NCBI GenBank assembly: GCA_025351145.1
Contig: JANXWM010000650.1
Span: forward strand, 1 to 9,925
Direction of reading: 5' to 3'
Length of the DNA: 9,925 nucleotides
Source: Chitinophagaceae bacterium
GTDB lineage: Bacteria; Bacteroidota; Bacteroidia; Chitinophagales; Chitinophagaceae
Shown here in pieces: positions 1 to 4,733 of this stretch (position 1 is the first letter of the stretch; each line of letters opens with the position of its first letter). A program made the position numbers and the translations under genes. The notes beneath the pieces were generated by a model. The model searched no databases and was not told where the DNA came from. It saw only the letters and a list, made by a program, of their open reading frames with translations.

Positions 1-1
1 C

Positions 2-235
2 ATTGTACTTATAACTTTTCCATTCACAGACTTGACTGGTAGCAAATTAAGGCCAGCAGTTATTCTTGCTGACACAACACATGACTTGACCGTTTGCTTT
101 ATTACGACACAGTTACAACCACCACCCAAATCACACGATGGTGTTATTTATAATTTTTCTGTTTTCTCCATCACCTCAATTTCTTTTTTCTCCTTTTTAA
201 TATCCTGGCGAATAAATGCAAACAAGCTTATATAA
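2..235 (+). pseudogene. Truncated PemK/MazF-type toxin, 5' end outside the window
   Basis: The frame is open from base 2, before the first possible in-window start (TTG at 32), so the gene begins outside the window. Its first ~43 codons read as the N-terminal strands of a PemK/MazF endoribonuclease: IVLITFPFTDLTG, then SKLRPAVIL and LTVCFITTQLQ. These match the family's start, with the conserved P-F, S-K-x-R-P and D-(L/V)-x-V-C-x-I-(T)-x-Q blocks. Family members run to roughly 110 residues. After TTQLQ (about base 115) the similarity stops, and the frame continues through a proline stretch into the antisense of the convergent membrane-protein gene, ending at a TAA at 233-235. The second half of the toxin fold is therefore missing and the product is probably inactive. 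No antitoxin is visible; it could lie to the left. The family call is fairly secure; the truncation could be a real rearrangement or an assembly junction. Confidence 0.6.
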
Positions 236-531
236 ATATTTGCTACCCAAACCAATGAAAATCCTGCAATAACATAACCTCTCCAATCATTCAACAGTAA
301 TTTGTAACCCGTTAAAAACAAAAATAAAATGACAACGTAATGACTGAAACAATACTCACAGGTAAAAAGGTAAAAGAACTTTCTTTCCATCATTGTTTTG
401 CCATGCAGGCTTCGTTTAACACAGTAGTCTCTTGGTTCCTTAAAGATTTCCTCATGTGTAACCGTCCATGCCACGCAGGCAACAGGAATAGACAGTAAAA
501 AGAGCCAGATGATTTGCAATTGAATTGACAT
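148..531 (-). CDS. Small three-TM membrane protein with a CxxC motif, uncharacterised
   Basis: This 127-residue protein has three hydrophobic segments at about residues 5-23, 64-80 and 86-108. A charged loop lies between TM1 and TM2, and the lysine/glutamate-rich tail (about 109-127) should be cytosolic. Before TM2 the protein reads FTCEYCFSHYV, giving a Cys58-x-x-Cys61-x-x-His64 arrangement that could bind metal or be redox-active. The loop also carries EEIFKEPRDYC (residues 27-37). The regular TM pattern and the motif argue for a real gene. I do not recognise a named family with confidence; small DUF1360-like proteins with a Cys-x-x-Cys next to a TM helix are a weak comparison. The start ATG (529-531) is preceded by an A-rich leader with no strong ribosome binding site, as is usual in Bacteroidota. 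Its last codons lie opposite the runaway end of the truncated toxin. Confidence 0.7.
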   Translation of the reverse strand: MSIQLQIIWLFLLSIPVACVAWTVTHEEIFKEPRDYCVKRSLHGKTMMERKFFYLFTCEYCFSHYVVILFLFLTGYKLLLNDWRGYVIAGFSLVWVANIYISLFAFIRQDIKKEKKEIEVMEKTEKL

Positions 532-650
532 AAATGAAGTATTGTTTGTGATAGTTGTTTTGTTAGTGAGTTGTTTCCATTTTCTTAAATTTCATTAATG
601 ATTTTATTGTGCGTTCGTGATTCTCTGTCCGTATTTTTTTTATAACCCCT
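532..650. other. Gap upstream of the minus-strand membrane gene
   Basis: This AT-rich stretch should hold the leader and promoter of the 148-531 gene. I see no convincing TAnnTTTG element on the minus strand. It contains TTGTGCGTTCGT (607-618), the exact reverse complement of 4538-4549 in another gap. Confidence 0.3.
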
Positions 651-770
651 TTAAAGACCTTCCATATAAAAGACATTAAACCTATGACCATCTCGGTCGG
701 CAAAGACAAAACCATAATATCCTTTTTCTTCGCCCTGTTACGTGTCTACACGTACCATTTCTTCTAAACC
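651..770 (-). pseudogene. Relic of a VOC/glyoxalase-fold gene (C-terminal fragment)
   Basis: On the minus strand the frame ending at the TAA of 651-653 reads GEEKGYYGFVFADRDGHRFN followed by VFYMEGL. This is the typical last strand pair of a VOC-fold (glyoxalase/bleomycin-resistance-like) protein, where a G-Y-x-x-F-x-D-x-D-G-H motif precedes a final E. Upstream in the same frame are GLEEMVRVDT and then an in-frame TAA (738-740), so the frame is broken. At 770/771 the sequence passes straight into a copy of the dispersed repeat (771-824), so the first ~90 residues are gone. What is seen is a dead fragment. That the repeat arrived with the breakpoint is inference. It is not a copy of the intact VOC gene at 2667, whose C-terminus differs. 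Confidence 0.55.
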
Positions 771-824
771 TCGCTTCGGTAAAAGCTCAATATATAATCC
801 GAACGTACAAGTGAGTGACACAAC
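771..824 (+). repeat. Dispersed repeat, copy A (GTGAGTGACACAAC tail)
   Basis: This copy has the shared core CTTCGGTAAAAGCTCAAT, then ATATAATCC and GAACGTACAAG. Its right tail is TGAGTGACACAAC, unlike the tail of most other copies. Bases 801-824 are an exact 24-base reverse complement of 9759-9782. It abuts the broken end of the VOC relic. Confidence 0.75.
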
Positions 825-880
825 TAAAGCTTCATATAGCTCCTGACCCATGGCAATAATTATGTACACTTTGAAAGCGG

Positions 881-1039
881 TTATAAAAAGCGCAAAGCAA
901 AAAATACGATCACCAAAACCACCATTACCAATGCAGCTAAAAGCGAAACCATCACGAATGGATGAACCGCGATATTGGATTTTAAGGATTTGCTTTTTTT
1001 GTTGCGGGTGAGTTTGTCGTGCTTTATTGGTTTTATCAT
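881..1039 (-). CDS. 52-residue single-TM small protein, uncharacterised
   Basis: A short minus-strand frame opens with ATG at 1037-1039 and stops with TAA at 881-883. The first 22 residues are strongly basic (MIKPIKHDKLTRNKKSKSLK, then SN). They are followed by IAVHP and a continuous hydrophobic helix of about 24 residues starting at FVMVSLLAALVMVVLVIVFF, ending ALRFL. This predicts an inner-membrane protein with one helix and a cytosolic basic N-terminus. The clean division into basic and hydrophobic parts and the A-rich leader before the ATG support translation. The third-base pattern is compatible with coding but the length is too short to be decisive. It lies alone, between the VOC relic and a repeat-rich gap. 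I recognise no family. It could be a stress-type small membrane protein or a toxin-like peptide, but nothing in the sequence decides this. Confidence 0.45.
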   Translation of the reverse strand: MIKPIKHDKLTRNKKSKSLKSNIAVHPFVMVSLLAALVMVVLVIVFFALRFL

Positions 1040-1328
1040 ACTGTAACTTTTATTAACAAGCTTTTTATCTATGATTGCAGCCGTTATAACTTTCCATACT
1101 TAATTGATAAGAAGCTGTGTAAAAATGAATAATTGTAATACCAGCAGGGGTTTTTATAGCTCCCGAAGTTTCGGGATTCGTTGCGTCGCAATCACTTCAT
1201 CGGCTGTAAAAATGGCATCGTCCGGTTTCAAATGCAGGGTTGCAAACAAACTGTAAACAGCTTCTAAGGAAACCATTTTTTTTGCTGCTGCGGGCATCCC
1301 CACCAGCGATAGCGAAATGATCGTTGGC

Positions 1329-1372
1329 TTGCTTCGGTAAAGCTCAATAAAGTATTTGAACGTACAAGCCTG
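1329..1372 (+). repeat. Dispersed repeat, copy B (degenerate)
   Basis: The sequence GCTTCGGTAAAGCTCAATAA followed by AGTATTTGAACGTACAAGCC aligns with the core of the other copies with several changes and a one-base shorter A-run. Its right tail (CCTGCAACGCC) differs from the others. As in copy C, the next element is a GTCATGCT-type palindrome arm. Confidence 0.6.
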
Positions 1373-1378
1373 CAACGC

Positions 1379-1432
1379 CGTCATGCTTAACTCGGTTCAG
1401 CATCTGCTGTCAAAATATTTCAGGACGGGTCC
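1379..1432. repeat. Degenerate GTCATGCTGAAC-type palindromic element
   Basis: The arm CGTCATGCTTAACTCGGTTC matches the left arm of the intact hairpin at 3299-3382 (CGTCATGCTGAACTTGTTTC). The facing arm (TATTTCAGGACGGGTCC) is decayed. It follows copy B just as the intact one follows copy C. Confidence 0.5.
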
Positions 1433-1450
1433 TAAGCAAAGCACTGGCAC

Positions 1451-1470
1451 GTTAGCAGCAATTTTATAAC
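1451..1470 (+). other. Cassette-boundary-like motif, site 1
   Basis: The sequence GTTAGCAGCAATTTTATAAC resembles GTTAGTGGCAACCGTAAC at 4682 and, more weakly, GTAAGCTGTAAGCGTAAC at 2617. All three precede a plus-strand gene unit. The meaning is inferred. Confidence 0.25.
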
Positions 1471-1520
1471 GGCCCTTCAGGCCGGCAATTCAAACTGACT
1501 TTCGTTCAATCTGAAAAAAA

Positions 1521-1552
1521 TTTGCGAAACCGAATAGTTGCATATATATTTG
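1521..1552 (+). promoter_or_regulatory. Bacteroidota-type promoter of the ArsR/SRPBCC operon
   Basis: TTTG at 1521-1524 and TATATTTG at 1545-1552 match the Bacteroidota -33 (TTTG) and -7 (TAnnTTTG) consensus with a spacing of 20 bases. The -7 element sits inside the operator dyad. Transcription would start shortly before 1565, leaving a short leader to the ATG at 1585. Confidence 0.65.
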
Positions 1553-1567
1553 CAACCAATCGGTTTC
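1526..1567. promoter_or_regulatory. Dyad operator, probably bound by the ArsR-type repressor
   Basis: Two 20-base arms, 1526-1545 (GAAACCGAATAGTTGCATAT) and 1548-1567, are inverted repeats with 17 of 20 positions matching across a two-base centre. The inner half GTTGCA..TGCAAC overlaps the -7 promoter element, the usual layout for autorepression by a dimeric winged-helix protein. Binding by the adjacent gene product is inference. Confidence 0.65.
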
Positions 1568-1584
1568 TAAAAAAATCAAACAAA

Positions 1585-1905
1585 ATGAGACGAGACATTT
1601 TTCAGGCAATAGCCGACCCTACAAGGCGGGCAATTATTACCTTAATTGCATTGCAGGCAATGACACCGAACGCCATTGCCGACAACTTCCACACTACCCG
1701 GCAATCTGTTTCTAAACACCTTCGCATACTTACAGAATGCGAACTGGTAAAACAGGAACAACAAGGCCGGGAAATTTACTACTCACTTGAAATTGAAAAA
1801 ATGAAAGAGATTGATAAATGGTTAAACCAATTCAGAAAAATTTGGGAAACCCGATTTAATCAACTTGACAAAGTATTATCAACAATTAAAAAACAGAAAA
1901 AATGA
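1585..1905 (+). CDS. ArsR/SmtB-type winged-helix repressor
   Basis: Read from the ATG at 1585, this is a 106-residue protein, the usual size for the family. The frame is open back to a TTG at 1522, but that start would lie inside the promoter and operator, so the ATG is preferred. It begins MRRDIFQAIADPTRRAII, the classical opening of SdpR-like ArsR proteins. The winged helix follows: helix ALQAMTPNAIADNF, recognition helix TTRQSVSKHLRILTECELV, wing KQEQQGREIYYSL. The C-terminal helix KWLNQFRKIWETRFNQLDKV is the dimerisation and tail segment typical of regulators paired with SRPBCC proteins. The ELCxC metal site of true ArsR/SmtB sensors is absent, so metal sensing is unlikely. It overlaps the next gene by ATGA, implying coupled translation, and probably represses its own operon through the upstream dyad. 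Confidence 0.88.
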   Translation: MRRDIFQAIADPTRRAIITLIALQAMTPNAIADNFHTTRQSVSKHLRILTECELVKQEQQGREIYYSLEIEKMKEIDKWLNQFRKIWETRFNQLDKVLSTIKKQKK

Positions 1906-2405
1906 ACAACAATTTGCTATTTGATTTTACCGTTGACAAAACAACAAAAACGGTATTCATAAACAGGGAATTTGCTGCCGGCCTTTCGCTGGTATGGGAT
2001 GCTTTTACCAAACAGGAAATCCTTGACCAATGGTGGGCACCTAAACCCTGGGCATCAAAAACAAAATTTATGAATTTTGAAGTTGGGGGGCGAAGATTTT
2101 ATGCTATGGTAAGCCCGGAAGGACAAGAGCATTGGTCAATTCAGAAATATACTTCCATTAGCCCAACAACCAATTTCAAAATGTTGAATGCTTTTGCAGA
2201 CAAAGATGAAAACCCTGTATTGCCAGGTTCTGATTGGGATTTCAATTTCAGCGAACAAAACGGAACGACAAAAGTCAGTATTACTATTTACAATGAATCC
2301 CTTGAACGCATGGAGAAGATGATTGAAATGGGCTTCCAAGGAGGATTTACTATGACATTGAACTACCTGGAAAATCTGTTGACAACTTTATCGCAACGAT
2401 CCTGA
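1902..2405 (+). CDS. AHSA1/SRPBCC-domain protein, partner of the ArsR-type repressor
   Basis: This 167-residue protein has the Bet v1-like fold seen in AHSA1-type START proteins. Its signatures are the strand VFINREFAAGLSLVWDAFT (18-36), the motif QEILDQWWAPKPW (38-50), FEVGGRRFYAMVSPEG (59-74) and the C-terminal helix MGFQGGFTMTLNYLENLL (143-160). The fold makes a hydrophobic cavity, but no substrate can be read from the sequence. ArsR plus SRPBCC pairs are common in bacteria; the SRPBCC partner is usually a small-molecule binder of unknown ligand. The start lies in the ATGA junction with the repressor gene. The last residues (LSQRS) and the stop fall in ATCCTGAGCGAAGCCGAA (2399-2416), which resembles a common Bacteroidota intergenic repeat, so the original C-terminus may have been replaced at its very end. 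The protein is probably cytosolic. Confidence 0.85.
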   Translation: MNNNLLFDFTVDKTTKTVFINREFAAGLSLVWDAFTKQEILDQWWAPKPWASKTKFMNFEVGGRRFYAMVSPEGQEHWSIQKYTSISPTTNFKMLNAFADKDENPVLPGSDWDFNFSEQNGTTKVSITIYNESLERMEKMIEMGFQGGFTMTLNYLENLLTTLSQRS

Positions 2406-2448
2406 GCGAAGCCGAAAGGTAGAAAGAAAAACCCTGCCTACCGGCAGG
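2399..2448. repeat. Intergenic repeat and hairpin after the SRPBCC gene
   Basis: ATCCTGAGCGAAGCCGAAAGG (2399-2419) covers the stop codon of the SRPBCC gene. It is followed by the stem-loop CCTGCC-TACC-GGCAGG (2433-2448). Both resemble intergenic repeat text common in Bacteroidota. The hairpin could help end transcription but has no T-run. Confidence 0.4.
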
Positions 2449-2616
2449 CAATTGGGGCTGCACGAATATATCTTTCACCGGCAGTACAAATCCCACCTTC
2501 AGGGCGACCCAACTTGGCCCGTAAGTAGAATATGTTATTAAGCTTTTGTACATTTATTTGGTAGCAGTAGCCAGGCTGAACGTAAGTGCATGCCCCAACT
2601 GGTTAAAGCCCCGACC

Positions 2617-2634
2617 GTAAGCTGTAAGCGTAAC
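2617..2634 (+). other. Cassette-boundary-like motif, site 2
   Basis: GTAAGCTGTAAGCGTAAC matches GTTAGTGGCAACCGTAAC at 4682-4699 in 13 of 18 positions. Both lie 32-34 bases before the ATG of a plus-strand gene coding for an exported protein. The relationship is tentative. Confidence 0.2.
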
Positions 2635-2666
2635 TGGCAACCATCACAAGTTTAAAATACCTACAA

Positions 2667-3191
2667 ATGAAAAAGAGAATATTGATCACACTCAGCCTTT
2701 TCACCACATTCGCACTTGGATTCGCTTTTAAATCCCTGCTTTCAAATTCTAACGGCGAACAACCATTGAAAAAGGTAACAGGCATTGGCGGCATTTTTTT
2801 CAAATGCCAAGATCCCAAAAAAGTAAGAGAATGGTATCAAACTAATCTTGGTTTAAATACTAACGAATATGGGGCAGTTTTTGAGTGGAGGCAAGGTGCA
2901 GATACAACAAAAAAAGGCTTTACCCAGTGGAGCCCGTTTAATGAAAAAACGAAATACTTTGAGCCTTCAACCAAAGATTTTATGATTAATTACAGAGTTG
3001 AAAACCTGGAAGCACTTGTTGATCAGCTTAGAAAAGACAGTGTAACAATCGTGGACAAAATTGAAGCAGCTGATTACGGAAAATTCATTCATATAATGGA
3101 CATAGAAGGCAATAAAATTGAACTATGGGAGCCCAATGACATAGAATTTGAAAAGCTTGGCGAAAAAATTGGTGCCAAAACAACAAAATAA
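2667..3191 (+). CDS. Exported VOC/glyoxalase-fold protein
   Basis: This 174-residue protein starts with a signal peptide (MKKRILITLSLFTTFALGFA; KK followed by a hydrophobic core). No lipobox cysteine is present, so it is probably periplasmic or N-terminally anchored. The mature part is one VOC module. The first beta-alpha-beta unit begins VTGIGGIFFKCQDPKKVREW (37-56), with Y57 and LGL nearby and GAVFEWRQ (69-76). The second runs from DFMINYRVENLEALVDQL (104-121) to YGKFIHIMDIEGNKIELWEP (137-156). Glu152 in IELWEP is at the position of the usual C-terminal metal ligand. Many VOC enzymes bind a divalent metal and act on small molecules, but the substrate cannot be told. Export is uncommon for this mostly cytosolic fold. 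It lies 261 bases after the SRPBCC gene with repeats between, so it is probably not in that operon. Confidence 0.82.
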   Translation: MKKRILITLSLFTTFALGFAFKSLLSNSNGEQPLKKVTGIGGIFFKCQDPKKVREWYQTNLGLNTNEYGAVFEWRQGADTTKKGFTQWSPFNEKTKYFEPSTKDFMINYRVENLEALVDQLRKDSVTIVDKIEAADYGKFIHIMDIEGNKIELWEPNDIEFEKLGEKIGAKTTK

Positions 3192-3235
3192 TTAGAAACC
3201 CATTTTCACTCTTGTTAGCGTTCCCCGAAAAAAAT

Positions 3236-3294
3236 CCGCTTCAATCTTCGCTTCGGTAAAAGCTCAATAGTTAATCCGAACGTACAAGAGTGTA
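3236..3294 (+). repeat. Dispersed repeat, copy C
   Basis: It begins CCGCTTCAATCTTCGCTTCG and continues with the full core to GAACGTACAAGAGTGTA. Bases 3254-3294 are identical over 41 bases to copy D. Similarity to copy F extends leftward to about 3210 (CTCTTG.T.GC.T.CCCCG). Confidence 0.8.
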
Positions 3295-3298
3295 GTAC

Positions 3299-3382
3299 CG
3301 TCATGCTGAACTTGTTTCAGCATCTCCTGGCCAGTCGTAACCCAAGCACTACAGGAGACCCTGAAATAAATTCAGGGTGACG
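3299..3382. repeat. Long imperfect hairpin between repeat copies C and D
   Basis: The arms 3299-3329 (CGTCATGCTGAACTTGTTTC...) and 3352-3382 (...AATTCAGGGTGACG) pair at 25 of 31 positions around a 22-base loop. The arm sequences resemble a palindrome common in Bacteroidota intergenic DNA. A decayed relative is at 1379-1432. The 41-base direct repeats of copies C and D bracket it. Confidence 0.75.
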
Positions 3383-3395
3383 CTCAACCTACCTA

Positions 3396-3437
3396 CCGGT
3401 AAAAGCTCAATAGTTAATCCGAACGTACAAGAGTGTA
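3396..3437 (+). repeat. Dispersed repeat, copy D (left end missing)
   Basis: This copy has the core from CCGGTAAAAGCTCAATAG to ACAAGAGTGTA. The left ~18 bases (CCGCTTCAATCTTCGCTT) are absent. It lies 143 bases after the matching part of copy C. Confidence 0.8.
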
Positions 3438-3608
3438 CTATTACTGATTGTAATTATCGGGCACTGCTTATTTCAATGCAACAGGCAGGCGAAGGAGAAG
3501 AGGGAAATATATTGCCGCAGATAACAGGCAGCAATGAAGAGTAAAGAAATCATCCCGGGCAAAGCCTAAGGGTTATGAGTCGGGCATTTGCTTTTCATAG
3601 CATCGCCT

Positions 3609-3674
3609 CTTGCGTCGCACTCTTGTACTATTGGATTATATATTGGGCTTCTACCGAAGCGTAGATTGAAGCGG
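3609..3674 (-). repeat. Dispersed repeat, copy E (inverted)
   Basis: On the minus strand it reads CCGCTTCAATCTACGCTTCG, then GTAGAAGCCCAATATATAAT, and ends GTACAAGAGTGCGACGCAAG. It is full length (66 bases) and diverges in the middle. It has the same tail as copies F and G. Confidence 0.8.
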
Positions 3675-3744
3675 TAAAAACGTATTAGCGCACCATCTAT
3701 CCCAAAAACGCACTATAAAAGTATTGAAAACCAATAATCGTATT

Positions 3745-3775
3745 TTTGGATTTGGGATTTGTACGCCTATATTCG
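3745..3775 (+). promoter_or_regulatory. Candidate promoter for the DUF4288-like gene
   Basis: TTTG (3745-3748) and TATATTCG (3768-3775) fit the Bacteroidota elements with one mismatch in the second and a spacing of 19 bases. The ATG follows 36 bases later. Confidence 0.35.
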
Positions 3776-3811
3776 TGTTGTGCGTCATACTATAGCGACC
3801 GTATTTAAACA

Positions 3812-4495
3812 ATGAAAAAACTTTTTTCCTTAGATAATTGGACAATTACAAAAAAGATTTCGCCTGACCAGCGAATGGCTTTTGTGACGATTTATATTAA
3901 ATATCCAAATTGGAAATTGGTTTCTAAACTTGAGTTGCAGGATAGAAAGAAATTTCGAAACGAGTTTCTTAGTAAAAACTTTCAAAAACTAATTGAAAAG
4001 AAATATTTTGACACTTATGAATTGGTAGGAACTAAACGACGACCAAACGGAGTTAAAGCCAAACTGACATTGTCTTCAATTTTAAAGCTCTCAGACCAGT
4101 CATTCATTGACAACATTTTTATTTATCAATTAGATGGAGCAAAGGAAAAGCCAGTCAAACCAACGGATAGTTACTTTTGTGTTAAGATGACAGTTTCAAT
4201 CCAAGTAGAAGGCATCTCGAAGGGAATGCAGTCATGTGAAGACAGATACGTTTTAGTTAAAGCATCAACAGTTGAAAGTGCCTACAACAAAGTTAAGAAA
4301 CAGGAAAAAAAATACGGCGAACCATATTTAAATTCTGACGCAAGATTAGTTAGATGGAAAATTGAAAGCTATGACGATTGCTTTGCTACAGCAATAACAA
4401 GCATCAACGACTTTAATAATCCCCAGGGTATTGAAGTCTTTTCAAAACTTAGGAGTCGTAAAATTACAAGTGACAGAACATGGAATGGAAAATAA
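3812..4495 (+). CDS. Uncharacterised protein with a DUF4288-like C-terminal half
   Basis: This 227-residue, lysine-rich protein has no signal peptide or TM segment and is probably cytosolic. Residues 119-200 resemble DUF4288: a strand DSYFCVKMTVSIQVEG, then CEDRYVLVKASTVESAYNKV (an E-x-x-x-x-x-A-x-S-x-E-x-A pattern), then LVRWKIESYDDC. The N-terminal part (1-118) is probably a further mixed fold (ISPDQRMAFVTIYIKYPNWK and a helix RKKFRNEFLSKNFQKLIEKK), which I do not recognise. DUF4288 proteins have no established enzymatic role that I can cite and are often found in accessory regions, so an immunity or defence role can only be guessed. Codon use is AT-rich, like the hydrolase gene that follows. 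The start ATG has the leader GTATTTAAACA. A possible short frame overlaps its last 11 bases. Confidence 0.65.
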   Translation: MKKLFSLDNWTITKKISPDQRMAFVTIYIKYPNWKLVSKLELQDRKKFRNEFLSKNFQKLIEKKYFDTYELVGTKRRPNGVKAKLTLSSILKLSDQSFIDNIFIYQLDGAKEKPVKPTDSYFCVKMTVSIQVEGISKGMQSCEDRYVLVKASTVESAYNKVKKQEKKYGEPYLNSDARLVRWKIESYDDCFATAITSINDFNNPQGIEVFSKLRSRKITSDRTWNGK

Positions 4496-4589
4496 TATTA
4501 AGACTTTTGAAATTCAAAACATTGTAGACGAAGAAGTACGAACGCACAACAGCTATCAGCAGCAGTCCGGGCTCGACGTTCATTGTTAA
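4485..4589 (+). CDS. Possible 34-residue ORF overlapping the end of the DUF4288-like gene
   Basis: An ATG at 4485, inside the last codons of the upstream gene, opens a frame reading MENNIKTFEIQNIVDEEVRT, then HNSYQQQSGLDVHC, and stops with TAA at 4587-4589. The first 20 residues look protein-like (alternating acidic and hydrophobic). The rest lies in the intergenic element that begins near ACGAACGCACAAC (4538). It may be the start of a second gene of the same unit, cut by that element. It is too short to be sure. Confidence 0.22.
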   Translation: MENNIKTFEIQNIVDEEVRTHNSYQQQSGLDVHC

Positions 4590-4681
4590 GCTTTTTGTTG
4601 TTAACTTCAACTTCAGTTTTTCAATTGGGCTTCAGTCCCTGGCTGGACATTATAAATCCCAGCATAGCAGCAAGCCGTGCC

Positions 4682-4699
4682 GTTAGTGGCAACCGTAAC
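4682..4699 (+). other. Cassette-boundary-like motif, site 3
   Basis: GTTAGTGGCAACCGTAAC is the clearest of three related sites, 34 bases before the hydrolase start. Its surroundings (AGCAGCAAGCCGTGCCGTTA, 4666-4685) are partly complementary to 4543-4570 (CGCACAACAGCTATCAGCAG...), giving an attC-like imperfect pairing across the gap. No integrase is present. Confidence 0.25.
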
Positions 4700-4733
4700 G
4701 ACACTAACTGCAAATTATTGACAGACTAAAAAT

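Larger units (their letters stand above)
1040..1520. other. Repeat-rich intergenic region without a convincing gene
   Basis: The region contains a short AT-rich stretch (1040-1140), a hairpin with a TCCCGA/TCGGGA stem (1161-1176) next to TTGCGTCGCAA (1180-1190), a degenerate copy of the dispersed repeat (1329-1372), the remains of a long GTCATGCT-type hairpin (1379-1432) and a cassette-boundary-like motif (1451-1470). The minus-strand frame across 1154-1384 is built from these repeats and is not called as a gene. Confidence 0.5.
3192..3811. other. 620-base repeat cluster without a convincing gene
   Basis: This gap holds two plus-strand copies and one minus-strand copy of the dispersed repeat (C, D, E), a long imperfect hairpin between C and D, a stretch at 3440-3605 without recognisable coding content, and a candidate promoter for the gene at 3812. 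Confidence 0.6.

Noticed and set aside
1154..1384. 76-codon minus-strand frame
   Set aside because: It is assembled from repeat elements (copy B, the TTGCGTCGCAA stretch and a TCCCGA hairpin); its N-terminal residues are the reverse translation of the dispersed repeat, which codes similarly elsewhere.
1522..1584. Upstream TTG start for the ArsR-type gene
   Set aside because: It would put 21 extra residues over the promoter and operator; the family begins at the MRRDIFQAIADPTRR position, coded from 1585.
3473..3541. Short plus-strand frame in the repeat cluster
   Set aside because: About 22 codons, low-complexity (glutamate and glycine), no promoter or homologue recognised.
4538..4705. A true integron attC site
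   Set aside because: The ends are partly complementary, but GCACAAC and GTTAGTG do not fit the RYYYAAC/GTTRRRY core and no integrase is present; kept only as a low-confidence boundary motif.
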